Positions 32,901 through 41,062 of a stretch of 64,000 nucleotides of DNA are shown in pieces. Under the pieces are notes generated by a model that worked only from the letters and a program-made list of their open reading frames with translations, did no database searches and was not told where the DNA came from. Source of the DNA: an uncultured Castellaniella sp. (lineage in GTDB: Bacteria > Pseudomonadota > Gammaproteobacteria > Burkholderiales > Burkholderiaceae_B); the NCBI RefSeq assembly GCF_937988725.1, contig NZ_CALKHS010000010.1, positions 992,001 to 1,056,000 of the forward strand. The letters run 5' to 3'. Position numbers and translations under genes: made by a program. Numbering within the stretch: position 1 is the first letter of the stretch; the number at the start of each line of letters is the position of its first letter.

Positions 32901-35900
32901 GCTTCGCGCAGCAACTGCTGCCACACGGCAGGCTGCCACAGCGGCGCCTCGGGCGGCGCCACGCCGGCCGCGCCCGCTTCCTCGCCGGCCGGCACGCTCA
33001 GCCACCAGGCGGGGTCCAGGCCTTCCAGCAGATGCGCGCTCCAGTCGGCGTGGCGCTCGGCGACCACCAGCAGGCCGCCCGCCGCCAGCCGCTGACGCGC
33101 ACCGGCCACGACGGCAACAGGGTCGGCCAGCAGATGCAAACTATGGCGGTAGATGATCACATCGAACCGCGCGGCGTCCAGGCCATGCCAGACGGACTGT
33201 GCGTCCTCATCCGATGCCAGGACACGAACGGCGGGCTGATCCTGATACTCGGCCGCCTGGCGATCGGCCAGATCGGCATCGGCGACCACCAGCGCATAAT
33301 CGACCTGATCTTCGGGCAAAGCGCCCAGCAGCGTCTTGGGCAATTCACTGAGTGCGGCCGTCCATTCCAGCACCCGCAGCCTGCGCGTGGCGGGCAGCGC
33401 GCCCGCCAGGGACCGCAGCAAGGCTTCCAGCGCCAGGCGCTCGCCCAGATAGGTGGGGTCGTCCTGATAGCGGTTTTCCGCCACGGCGGAACGGCGCAGG
33501 CGATCCCGCAGCGCCAGCGGGTCCAGGCGCCCCTGCAGCAGGGCGGGCAGCTGGCGGCCCCAATGGCCCATCAGGGCCAGTTGCGGCAAATAGGCTGGAT
33601 TGTCCCGCAGCAGGCTTTGCCACAGCTCGGCCGCCTGGGGCCATTCGGCATCCCGGCTCAGTGTCCACACATCATCCTGGCGAACCAGCAGGCCTTCGTC
33701 GCGCAGGCGCGCGCCAAGCCAGCGCGCCAGAGGACTGGCCGAAGGCGCGTCGAACAGCGCCGCCCAGTCCGGCGCGGCAGCCCGCAGCGCCAGTCGCCGG
33801 CAGGCCTCCATCGCAAAGGACAGGACCAGGATCTCGGTCAGCGGCAGGGTTTCGCGGAACCATCGTCGGCGAGCATCCCACAGCGGAGCCAGGTGATCGG
33901 ACAGCAGCGGGACGAGATCCGCCGGCGCGGGCATCGCCGTCCGCCGCTCGTCCTGCGGATGGACTTTCAGACGCGACGCGATCCGCCAGCGCGAAACGGC
34001 CTTGCCGGCGTTCGGGTTCAGAGCTGCAGCGCGAAAGCGGCAGGCTTCGGCCAGGGCCAGCAGCGCGCCGCTTTCATCGAGCAGTTCGCAATCGGCCAGA
34101 ACGGATCGGCGCCCGCGTCGCAGCACACGCACCCGCAGGCGCTGTGCCTGTCCGGGCCGGCACAGCGTCAGCCGACCGACCCGCACCGGCAGCATGGCCA
34201 TGCCATCGCCTGCCTGGATGGCGTCCTGGAAGAATGCGATCAAAGCCTGGAAACAGAGATCCAGCACGCCAGGATGCAGCAGATACTCGGCGGATGCGGC
34301 CGGCTCCGGCGGGACCAGCGTCGCGTCCAGCTGATCGTCGTGGATGCGGATGGACTGCACCCCCTGGAAGACCGGACCATATTCCAGGCCAAGCCCGGTC
34401 GCCAGCGCATAGTGCGTGTCATGCCCGACCGTGCGAAAGTCAGCGCCGGGCGCTTGTGGAAACGCATCGGGCAGTTGCCCCGAACATTCCAGCAGCCGTC
34501 CTGCCGCATGCAAGGTCCATTCGTCATGACTCAGGCGTTGACGGCTCTGGATCGTGAAACGGCCGTCGCGCGGATGGATGGTCAGGCGCAGGCTGCGGGC
34601 ATGGTCGCCATCGAACACCATCGGCGCCAGGATCTCCAGCGATTCCAGCACGGGCGCCTTGCCGCGCCAGGCACGGCCGGCGGCCAACGCCATTTCCGCA
34701 TAGGCCGCCCCGGGAAAGACGATGGCGCCGCCGACCCGGTGATCGGCCAGCCAGGGCAGGACCTGGACATCCAAGGTGTTTTCCCAGGCGGCGTCGGCAT
34801 CGGGCAGGCGCCAGCCCAGCAAAGGGTGCTCACGCCGCCGCTGGATGGCCAGCAGGCTTTCGCCGGTCTGGGGGTGCCAGTACCGTTCGCGCTGCCAGGG
34901 GTAATTCGGCAAACGCACGCGCCGGCCGGCCGCCGGAAACCGGCTTTGCAGGACAGATGGCTCGGACAGCAACAGACAACGGCCGATGGTGTGCTGGATC
35001 CGCTGCGCGCCATCGTCGTGGCGACTCAAGGCGCCCAGCACCCGGCCCCGAATATCCGCGTCGCCCAGCGTTTCCGTCAGGTAGCGCTGCAGGATCGCAT
35101 GCGGCCCGACTTCCAGAAAGACCCGGCAGCCGAGCCGGGCCAGGCAGAGCGAGGCGGCCTGGAACCGGACCGGCTCACGGATATTGCGCCACCAGTATTC
35201 CGCATCCAGGCAGACGCCCTCGAGGGCGTCCCCCGTGACGGTGGACACGAAGACCGCGGACCGGGCCGCGCCGGGATCCAGATCCCGCAGCGTGTGCAGC
35301 ACCTGATCGCGGATGGGGTCCATGCAAGGGCCATGGAAAGCGTAATCCAGGTCCAGCAGACGGAAGAACACGCCCTGCGGCTGCAGATGCGCCTGCATTT
35401 GCAGCAGGCCTTCCAGGTCGCCGGACAGAGTGAGATTACCCGGGCTGTTATACCCCGCAATGGTCACGCGGTCCGCCAGATCGAGTTCCGCAAGCAGGGA
35501 TGCCAGCGCATCGGCCGACAGCGCGACGGCGGCCATGCGCCCCCGCCCTCGCGTCAGCCCCTGGGCCTGGCTGCGGGCGCAGATCACCCGGGCCGCCTGT
35601 TCCAGGCCAAGAGCCCCGCAAGCCCAGGCCGCCGCGATTTCCCCCACGCTGTGTCCGGTGACCGCCTGCGGAACAATGCCTTGTTCGCGCAGCAGCAGCG
35701 TCACGGCCACCTGCACGGCAAACAGCAAGGGCTGGGCCGCCGTGGTGTCATCCAGCCTGGATTCTTCGGTGGACACACGCAGTTCATGCACGACGGAAAA
35801 GCCGGCAAGCGGCTGCAACAGCGCGTCCAGTTCGCCCAGGATGGCGGCAAACCGGGGAGACTCGTCCAGCAGACGACGGCCCATGCCCTGCCATTGGGAT

Positions 35901-37519
35901 CCATTGCCCGAATACACAAATGCGATGCCGCCGGGTTCGGGGAGCGTGTCCTCCGTCAGAACGGCCGTGGAGTCCTCGTCATCCGCAAAGGCCTGCAAGC
36001 GATCCACCGCATCGGCAAAGGACGCGGGCTGCAGGATCAGGGCCTTGTCCAGGCGGTCTCGACGAAACGCCGCGCCATAGGCGATGGCGTCGTAGGCCTC
36101 GGGCCCCTGGACGACCAGTTGCTGCGCGTAGCCGCCCGCCATTGCCGCCAGGGCGGGGGCGCTGCGCGCCGACAACAGCAGCGGCGGCAGGCAGCGCGTG
36201 GCGGCATCCGCCGGCGCGGCCTGCGGTGCGACGGTCGCCGGCCCCTGCAGCAGGACATGCGCATTGGCGCCGCCGAAACCGAAGGAATTCACCCCGGCAA
36301 CCAGCGGCCGCCCGCCCGCCGGCAACATGCGATCCCGAGTGGAAATTTCCAGGTTCAATGCCTGAAAATCGATATGCGGATTGGGGGTATTCAGATGGAT
36401 GGCCCCCGGCAGGGCCCGATGCTTCAAGGCCAGCACGGTCTTCACCAGGCCCGCCATGCCCGAGGCGGCCTCCAGATGGCCCACATTGGCCTTCACCGAG
36501 CCGATGGGCAGCGGCGTGGCATGCCCCTGGCCGTAAACCTGGCCGATGGCGGCGGCCTCGATGGGGTCGCCGACCGCCGTGCCGGTGCCATGAGCCTCGA
36601 TGAAATCGACATCGCCCGCCGCCAGGCCGCTGCGCGACAGGACTTCCCGCATCAGATCGGCCTGCCCCTGGGCGCTGGGAATGGTGATGCCGGTCTTGCG
36701 GGCGCCATCCGCGTTCACCCCGCTGGCCAGGATGACGGCCTGGATGTCGTCGCCATCGGCCAGGGCCTGCTCGTAGGGCTTCAGCAGCAGGACCGCCCCG
36801 CCCTCGGAACGCACGTAGCCATCGCCCGCCGCATCGAAGGGCCGGCAGCGCCCCGTGGCGGACAGCATCGACGCCTTGGTGAAACCGACGAAGGGATAGG
36901 GATGCAGCAACAGATTGACCCCGCCCACCAGTGCGCAGGATGCTTCGCCCGTCTGGATGGTGCGGCAGGCATGATGCAAAGCCACCAGCGACGAAGAACA
37001 GGCGGTATCCACCGCCAGTGAGGGACCATGCAGGTCATACACATAGGACAGACGGTTGGCGGCCACGCTGAGCGTATTGCCGGTCATCGAGTGGGAAGAG
37101 AGGCTTGCCAGATCGTCCAGGCCCCGTGTGCCGTAATCCAGGGCTGCAATGCCGACATAGACGGCGCAGTCCGACCCGGCCAGGGACGATGGCGGGACAC
37201 CCGCGTTTTCCATGGCTTCCCAGGACAATTCCAGCAACAGACGCTGCTGCGGATCGAGCCAGGCGGCCTCGCGCGGCGAAATGCCGAAGAAGCCGGCATC
37301 GAACTCGTCGATGCGCGACAGCACCCCGGCCGAGAACGTGATGCTGCGGCCAGGCTCAGCCCGTTTGGAATGCTGCAGTTCGGATGTCGCCCAGCGCTCC
37401 GGCGGAATTTCAGTGACCAGATCGCGATGGTTCATCAACGCAGACCAGAAACCGGCCTCGTCGCGACAATCGCCCGGGAACCGGAACGCCATTCCGACCA
37501 GGGCAATGGCGCCTTGCAT
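29945..37519 (-). CDS. Highly reducing type I polyketide synthase of the capsule locus (WcbR-like)
   Basis: 2524 residues from ATG 37519. Domains in order: KS about 5-425 (DTACSSSL Cys174, EAHGTGT His310, KANVGHLEA His348); AT about 530-830 (GHSVGE Ser624); DH about 895-1165 (LADHRVGGAIVFPG His927, with Asp1087 in GVLDLCFQAL); a methyltransferase-like region about 1200-1560 whose SAM loop (RVLEWTAALSELP) lacks the usual GxGxG and may be inactive; ER about 1800-2105 (LIHGAAGGVGIAAIQ); KR about 2120-2340 (LITGGLSGFG, then VLYGSVTTAIGNPGQGNY); ACP about 2395-2475 (HDLGMDSLMA, phosphopantetheine Ser2432). It builds a reduced acyl chain iteratively and hands it to the next gene's product. GTG 37615 is an alternative start. 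Confidence 0.93.
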   Translation of the reverse strand: MQGAIALVGMAFRFPGDCRDEAGFWSALMNHRDLVTEIPPERWATSELQHSKRAEPGRSITFSAGVLSRIDEFDAGFFGISPREAAWLDPQQRLLLELSWEAMENAGVPPSSLAGSDCAVYVGIAALDYGTRGLDDLASLSSHSMTGNTLSVAANRLSYVYDLHGPSLAVDTACSSSLVALHHACRTIQTGEASCALVGGVNLLLHPYPFVGFTKASMLSATGRCRPFDAAGDGYVRSEGGAVLLLKPYEQALADGDDIQAVILASGVNADGARKTGITIPSAQGQADLMREVLSRSGLAAGDVDFIEAHGTGTAVGDPIEAAAIGQVYGQGHATPLPIGSVKANVGHLEAASGMAGLVKTVLALKHRALPGAIHLNTPNPHIDFQALNLEISTRDRMLPAGGRPLVAGVNSFGFGGANAHVLLQGPATVAPQAAPADAATRCLPPLLLSARSAPALAAMAGGYAQQLVVQGPEAYDAIAYGAAFRRDRLDKALILQPASFADAVDRLQAFADDEDSTAVLTEDTLPEPGGIAFVYSGNGSQWQGMGRRLLDESPRFAAILGELDALLQPLAGFSVVHELRVSTEESRLDDTTAAQPLLFAVQVAVTLLLREQGIVPQAVTGHSVGEIAAAWACGALGLEQAARVICARSQAQGLTRGRGRMAAVALSADALASLLAELDLADRVTIAGYNSPGNLTLSGDLEGLLQMQAHLQPQGVFFRLLDLDYAFHGPCMDPIRDQVLHTLRDLDPGAARSAVFVSTVTGDALEGVCLDAEYWWRNIREPVRFQAASLCLARLGCRVFLEVGPHAILQRYLTETLGDADIRGRVLGALSRHDDGAQRIQHTIGRCLLLSEPSVLQSRFPAAGRRVRLPNYPWQRERYWHPQTGESLLAIQRRREHPLLGWRLPDADAAWENTLDVQVLPWLADHRVGGAIVFPGAAYAEMALAAGRAWRGKAPVLESLEILAPMVFDGDHARSLRLTIHPRDGRFTIQSRQRLSHDEWTLHAAGRLLECSGQLPDAFPQAPGADFRTVGHDTHYALATGLGLEYGPVFQGVQSIRIHDDQLDATLVPPEPAASAEYLLHPGVLDLCFQALIAFFQDAIQAGDGMAMLPVRVGRLTLCRPGQAQRLRVRVLRRGRRSVLADCELLDESGALLALAEACRFRAAALNPNAGKAVSRWRIASRLKVHPQDERRTAMPAPADLVPLLSDHLAPLWDARRRWFRETLPLTEILVLSFAMEACRRLALRAAAPDWAALFDAPSASPLARWLGARLRDEGLLVRQDDVWTLSRDAEWPQAAELWQSLLRDNPAYLPQLALMGHWGRQLPALLQGRLDPLALRDRLRRSAVAENRYQDDPTYLGERLALEALLRSLAGALPATRRLRVLEWTAALSELPKTLLGALPEDQVDYALVVADADLADRQAAEYQDQPAVRVLASDEDAQSVWHGLDAARFDVIIYRHSLHLLADPVAVVAGARQRLAAGGLLVVAERHADWSAHLLEGLDPAWWLSVPAGEEAGAAGVAPPEAPLWQPAVWQQLLREAGLADSFVWCEPAAEGLAEGAYLVIARSAQADVDTGEAVAAVHDALVDAAAEAGDPAGVSGGWLLLVDEASRAFGMDLSSRLGAQGMSVTVCDVVPDAGSWAQCVSMIGWVDVADQAAGSATALMACAQTLMGREVPPRLWIVTRGGALGDAPIEGAVPSPAQAALWGFGRVLMNEAPVLDCTLVDLGDGDVDRLLRELRHPDGANEILWQADRRQVLVMKEERRAAAACQRADRFRLDFHVPGKLRNLVWLRDAERPLDDQAVEVQTCATGLNFRDVMYLMGLLPDEAVENGFAGASLGLEFSGVVSRVGAGVRDLAPGDAVMGFGPSCFASHVVTRADAVARVPDGWSFEAAATVPTVFLTVYYALKQLADLQPGERVLIHGAAGGVGIAAIQLARHLGAEVFATAGTDEKRDFVHLLGADHVLDSRSLAFADQIRAATRGQGVDVVLNSLAGEAMRRSLDVLKPFGRFLELGKRDFFENTPLGLRPLRNNISYFGIDADQLLTGRPALAARLFAEVMSLFADGTLAPLPYRSFTADRVVDAFRVMQQARHIGKIVVSMADARPAIDPPRLGSQPPVFASDASWLITGGLSGFGLETARWLAARGVRHLVLAGRRGMDTPGAAEAIQSLAALGAQAHVRACDIRDAEAVRNMIADIRRTLPPLQGVVHAAAVFDDRLVSRMDSDSMCGVLDAKLSGAWHLHQATLADPIRHFVLYGSVTTAIGNPGQGNYVAANAGLKSLAALRRGQSLPATCIAWGPIGDAGYLTRHEAVRDSLENRLGRPPLTAAKALDELGRVLRQGNAHAIVADFDWNVLSRLLPSADSPRFTVLNRNRQEVAVDNQDIRSLIQGKDPETVARIVQELVAGEVAQTLSIAADRIDAHKSLHDLGMDSLMAVELALGLEQRFGIQLPVMMLNDAPTVAGVAARIIERLTGDGDDDDGSTPGAAGLVASVVGRHESDLDADELRSLEAETRRLAQTGTSLI

Positions 37520-37900
37520 GGCTTCCGCAGCCGCACGATCACCCTTCTGTTGATTTTTCCCGACTGACAAACAACTTCCCCAACAACTTTTGTTATGTTT
37601 GTTACTTTTTGGCACGCTACCGCCGTGCCGTCACACGTTCGGCAAGCGCTGGCTCGCATTGTATTACAAAGGTAATATTTTCAATCACGATAGTGCTTAT
37701 AAGAGTGGGGGCAATGAAGATCGGCACCGTGCTGTCCTCACCGCAGTCCCCGCCGAAAGGCCCGGCATCTTGAGAAAAATCAAACACCGGCCAGATAAAC
37801 CGGCCGTCCGGCGGCCCGCGACCACACCCAGGGTTTACCCGGTGCTACAGTCGGACTGACCTGATCCAAGGCCGTCCTCTCGACCCTCCAAAGAACAGCC
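37520..37900 (-). promoter_or_regulatory. Divergent control region of capsule operon and P450 gene
   Basis: 380 bases without a gene. Bases 37570-37710 are unusually AT-rich for this genome. On the minus strand a TTGAAA (37685-37680), a 15-base spacer and TACAAT (37664-37659) make a possible promoter for the 23-kb capsule array, leaving a leader of about 130 bases. No JUMPstart-type element was recognised. On the plus strand nothing strong precedes the P450 start. Confidence 0.4.
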
Positions 37901-39052
37901 ATGACCCCACACCAGGACTGGGACCCCCGCGCCCCGGAAGTGCTCGCCGACCCCATCGCCGCCTACGACCGGATGCGCCGGCGCTGCCCGGTGGCCCACA
38001 GCGACTATCTGCATCATTCCGTGTTCCGCCATGCCGACGTCATGCGCATCCTGATGGATCACGAGACGTTCAGCAGCCAGGCCTCGCGCCATGTCTCGGT
38101 GCCCAACAGCATGGACCCGCCCGAACACACGGCCTGGCGCGCCCTGATCGAGCCCTATTTCGGGCCGGACCGCATGGCGGCCTTCGAACCGGACTGCCGC
38201 CGCATCTGCGCCGAGCTGGTCGCGGCATTGCCGCGCAACGCCTCCGTCGAAATCATGTTCGGCCTGGCGCACCCGTTCGCGCTGCGCATGCAGTGCGCCT
38301 TCCTGGGCTGGCCCGACAGCCTGCATGAACCGCTGCGGCAGTGGATCCACAAGAAGAACGTCGCCACGCTGTCGGGCGACACGCATGCCATCGCGGCCGT
38401 GGCCACCGAATTCGACCAGACCATCCGCGATCTGCTCCAGGAACGCCGCCAGGCGGGCGACCGGGCGCCCGACGACGCGACGACCCGCCTGATGCGCGCG
38501 TCCATCCACGGCCGCGCCCCGACCGAGGACGAGATCGTCAGCATCCTGCGCAACTGGACCGTCGGCGAACTGGGCACCATGGCCTCCAGCGTCGGCATCA
38601 TCGCTTACTACCTGGCCACGCATCCGGCGCTGCAGGATCAACTGCGCCACGACCCCTCGCTGGTGCGCGCCGCCAACGACGAAATCCTGCGCATCCACGC
38701 CCCCCTGATCGCCAACCGGCGCACCCCGACCTGTCCGGCGCGAGTCGGCGGCGCCGAGATCCAGCCCGGCGAGCGCCTGACGCTGATCTGGGCGTCCGCC
38801 AACCGCGACGAAGCCGTGTTCGGCGATCCGGACGAGTTCCGGCTGGACCGCGACCCGGCGCTGAACCTGCTGTACGGGGCGGGCATCCACGCCTGCCCGG
38901 GCGCGCCGCTGGCCCGCCTGGAACTGGAAGCCATGATCCAGGCCCTGCTGGCCGGCACCCGGGCGCTGGAACCCAGCGACGAACACCCGCCCATGCCGGC
39001 CATCTACCCTGCCAGCGGCCACCGGCAGGCGATCCTGATGCTGCGCCACTGA
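37901..39052 (+). CDS. Cytochrome P450
   Basis: 383 residues, a soluble bacterial P450. Heme ligand Cys332 lies in YGAGIHACPGAPLARLE, the ExxR pair is EILR (261-264), and the K-helix-to-meander order is normal. In the I helix, where most P450s have [A/G]Gx[D/E]T, it reads GELGT (222-226), so the acid of the acid-alcohol pair is replaced by glycine. Known members without that acid may use peroxide or another proton route. It is divergent from the polyketide synthase; no ferredoxin or reductase gene is next to it. The substrate is unknown. Confidence 0.93.
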   Translation: MTPHQDWDPRAPEVLADPIAAYDRMRRRCPVAHSDYLHHSVFRHADVMRILMDHETFSSQASRHVSVPNSMDPPEHTAWRALIEPYFGPDRMAAFEPDCRRICAELVAALPRNASVEIMFGLAHPFALRMQCAFLGWPDSLHEPLRQWIHKKNVATLSGDTHAIAAVATEFDQTIRDLLQERRQAGDRAPDDATTRLMRASIHGRAPTEDEIVSILRNWTVGELGTMASSVGIIAYYLATHPALQDQLRHDPSLVRAANDEILRIHAPLIANRRTPTCPARVGGAEIQPGERLTLIWASANRDEAVFGDPDEFRLDRDPALNLLYGAGIHACPGAPLARLELEAMIQALLAGTRALEPSDEHPPMPAIYPASGHRQAILMLRH

Positions 39053-39245
39053 GCGCCGCCCGCGTCGGGCTCCACGCGAGATGCGGAGCCCGGCGTCCGC
39101 ATTTCGTGGCGAAGAAGGGACACGGCATAAGCTCATCACGGATTCCCATACCAAGCAGCGGTTATATCCGCCCCGGCAAGACTACAATTCAGGCATGAAC
39201 CATTCGGGGTGGAAAACACCCTGGTTTTACGGGGGCTTGCCAGCC

Positions 39246-40076
39246 ATGTGTCAGCTATTGGGCATGAATTGCGCCACGCCGACGGACATCACGTTTTCCT
39301 TCACCGGCTTCGCGGCGCGAGGCGGCGGCACCGACCACCACGCCGACGGCTTCGGCATCGCCTTTTACGAGAACCGGGGTTCGCGCTGCTTCCTGGACAA
39401 CGCGCCCTGCTGCCAGTCGCCCGTGGCCGAACTGATCAAGCGCTACCCGATCAAGTCGCGCAACGTCATCGCCCACATCCGCAAGGCCACCCAGGGCGCC
39501 CTGGAACTGGAAAATTGCCACCCGTTCGTGCGCGAACTCTGGGGGCGCCACTGGCTGTTCGCCCACAACGGCGACCTGAAGTCCTTCGCGCCGCCCCTGC
39601 GCGGCGACTATCTGCCCATCGGCCAGACCGACAGCGAACGCGCCTTCTGCTTCATGATGGAAGGCCTGCGGGCGCGGTTCGGCACGCGCGAACCCGATGA
39701 CCGGGAACTGTTCGCCGCCGTGGCGGACATGACCACGGAACTGACCCGCTACGGGGTCTTCAATTTCCTGCTGTCCAACGGGCGCTGCATGATGGCGCAC
39801 TGCTCCACCTCGCTGACCTACATCGTGCGGGCCTGGCCGTTCCAGGTCGCGCACCTGGTGGACACCGACGTGGCCGTGGATTTCGCCAACATCACCGCGC
39901 GCGGCGACTGCGTGGCCGTCATCACCACCAAGCCGCTGACCGACAACGAGACCTGGACCGCCTTCCAGGCGGGCGAACTGATGATGTTCGTGGACGGCCG
40001 TCCGCAATCCAGCCTGCGGATCGACATCCCCGAGGACATCCAGCGCAGCAACCGGGCGAATCTGGCGTGCGCGTGA
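39246..40076 (+). CDS. Class II glutamine amidotransferase (YafJ-like)
   Basis: 276 residues. Cys2 follows the start methionine (MCQLLGMN), as required for an Ntn nucleophile, which fixes the ATG at 39246. The rest shows the GATase II plan: HHADGFGIAFYEN, NVIAHIRKATQGALELENCHPF, WLFAHNGDL and IGQTDSERAFCFMM. The family hydrolyses glutamine or other gamma-glutamyl amides; no synthase domain is attached, so the acceptor is unknown (YafJ relatives). Confidence 0.9.
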   Translation: MCQLLGMNCATPTDITFSFTGFAARGGGTDHHADGFGIAFYENRGSRCFLDNAPCCQSPVAELIKRYPIKSRNVIAHIRKATQGALELENCHPFVRELWGRHWLFAHNGDLKSFAPPLRGDYLPIGQTDSERAFCFMMEGLRARFGTREPDDRELFAAVADMTTELTRYGVFNFLLSNGRCMMAHCSTSLTYIVRAWPFQVAHLVDTDVAVDFANITARGDCVAVITTKPLTDNETWTAFQAGELMMFVDGRPQSSLRIDIPEDIQRSNRANLACA

Positions 40077-40181
40077 CCTTGCGGATCCGCCCCGGCGCCG
40101 ACCGGGTCCGGCCCGCGCGGACACCGCGTTGACGTGCGGGGCATTCCGCCGGGCATTGGCCGGATGCCCTATGATGATGTC

Positions 40182-40376
40182 ATGACTGATCCCACTGCAG
40201 ACAACGATCCGCGCCCGGTCGAGCCCATCGAGCCCGATCTGAACGAATGCTGCGGCAACGGCTGCTGCCCCTGCGTGTTCGACACTTATGCCGAGGAAAA
40301 GCGCAGCTGGCAACAGGCCCTGAAGGCCTGGGAAGAGCGCCACCCGGATCAGGTGAAAGACACCGCCACCCCCTGA
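40182..40376 (+). CDS. Small cysteine-rich oxidoreductase-like domain protein
   Basis: 64 residues. The core PDLNECCGNGCCPCVFDTYA followed by EEKRSWQQALKAWEERHP matches the oxidoreductase-like N-terminal domain (PF09791), seen in small bacterial proteins and at the front of some eukaryotic reductases. The five cysteines suggest metal or cluster binding. Start uncertain: ATG 40182 (MTDPTADN) or ATG 40164; neither has a strong ribosome site. Confidence 0.75.
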   Translation: MTDPTADNDPRPVEPIEPDLNECCGNGCCPCVFDTYAEEKRSWQQALKAWEERHPDQVKDTATP

Positions 40377-40563
40377 ACCAGCACGCCGTCCCCGGCCACG
40401 CCCCCGCCCGTGATCGCGATTGCGGACCGCTCACCGCGATGCCTTGCCTCGCGACGTCACGACACGCGGGGAGTCCTTGCTGCGCATAGGGTTCCTGCCG
40501 GTTTCGGGGAGCGGCATTTTTATAATCTGACTTTCCGATTCATCTTTTCAGGAATGACGCACC

Positions 40564-40824
40564 GTGGCTTCCGACGCTATCCCCATGTTTGCCGAAAACA
40601 CCTATCCGCTCGACGCGCGGGGCATCGCCAAGCGCTTCCGGCACGCCGCCATCTTCGGCGCCCTGTCGGCCCTGCAGCCGGGTGAAACCATGCGCTTCTG
40701 CAACGATCACGACCCGCTGCCGCTGCTGCAACAGCTGAAGAACCATTTCGGCGAAAACATCCAGTTCGAATACCTGGCCCGCAACCCGGGAGAAATCGTC
40801 ATCGATTTCCACATCGTGCCCTGA
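40564..40824 (+). CDS. DUF2249 (TusA-fold) protein
   Basis: 86 residues starting at GTG 40564 (AGGA 10 bases upstream); ATG 40585 is an alternative. The DUF2249 core is visible: YPLDARGIAKRFRHAAIFGAL, LQPGETMRFCNDHDPLPLLQQL with the HDPxPL signature, and a final PGEIVIDFHIV strand. DUF2249 proteins are frequent near denitrification and hemerythrin-like genes; the role is unknown. A TATAAT at 40521-40526 lies 38 bases upstream. An intrinsic terminator follows at 40848-40871. Confidence 0.85.
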   Translation: MASDAIPMFAENTYPLDARGIAKRFRHAAIFGALSALQPGETMRFCNDHDPLPLLQQLKNHFGENIQFEYLARNPGEIVIDFHIVP

Positions 40825-40847
40825 ACGCGCCGCCGCGCACATCCGCC

Positions 40848-40871
40848 AGCCACCCGCCCGGGTGGCTTTTT
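40848..40871 (+). terminator. Intrinsic terminator after the DUF2249 gene
   Basis: Perfect 8-bp stem AGCCACCC/GGGTGGCT with a GCCC loop, followed by five T (40867-40871). It separates the DUF2249 gene from nrdD. Confidence 0.85.
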
Positions 40872-40960
40872 CATGCCCGCCGGAAGCCGTTTGCGCCGGT
40901 CGCCTCCCTCGATCGATCCCCGCCGGACCGAACCCGGAACGCCGTCCGCATCCCCGCCGA

Positions 40961-40974
40961 TTAACTCAGGTCAA
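40961..40974 (+). promoter_or_regulatory. Fnr/Dnr-type site upstream of nrdD
   Basis: TTAAC-TCAG-GTCAA resembles the Fnr consensus TTGAT-N4-ATCAA, with the right half GTCAA as in the hemN site at 61908. It is centred about 95 bases before the nrdD start. Activation under low oxygen would fit a class III reductase. Confidence 0.6.
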
Positions 40975-41008
40975 GCCTAGCGAAGAAAGTCAGGTCTCAT
41001 GCTTGATG

Positions 41009-41055
41009 GCACCATATGTTGTGTTTAGTATTCACACAAACACAATATATAGAGA
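41009..41055 (+). promoter_or_regulatory. Tandem NrdR boxes upstream of nrdD
   Basis: Two 16-base sites match the NrdR consensus acaCwATATwTwGtgt: 41009-41024 (GCACCATATGTTGTGT) and 41040-41055 (ACACAATATATAGAGA). Their starts are 31 bases apart, three helical turns, the usual NrdR spacing. The second box ends 7 bases before the nrdD ATG and overlaps its GAGA ribosome site, so repression could act on transcription near the start point. Confidence 0.85.
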
Positions 41056-41062
41056 TCCAAGC

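Noticed and set aside
32774..37021. 1415-residue open frame antisense to the polyketide synthase
   Set aside because: Low-complexity Q/R/G/H-rich antisense translation; the minus strand has full PKS domains with catalytic residues.
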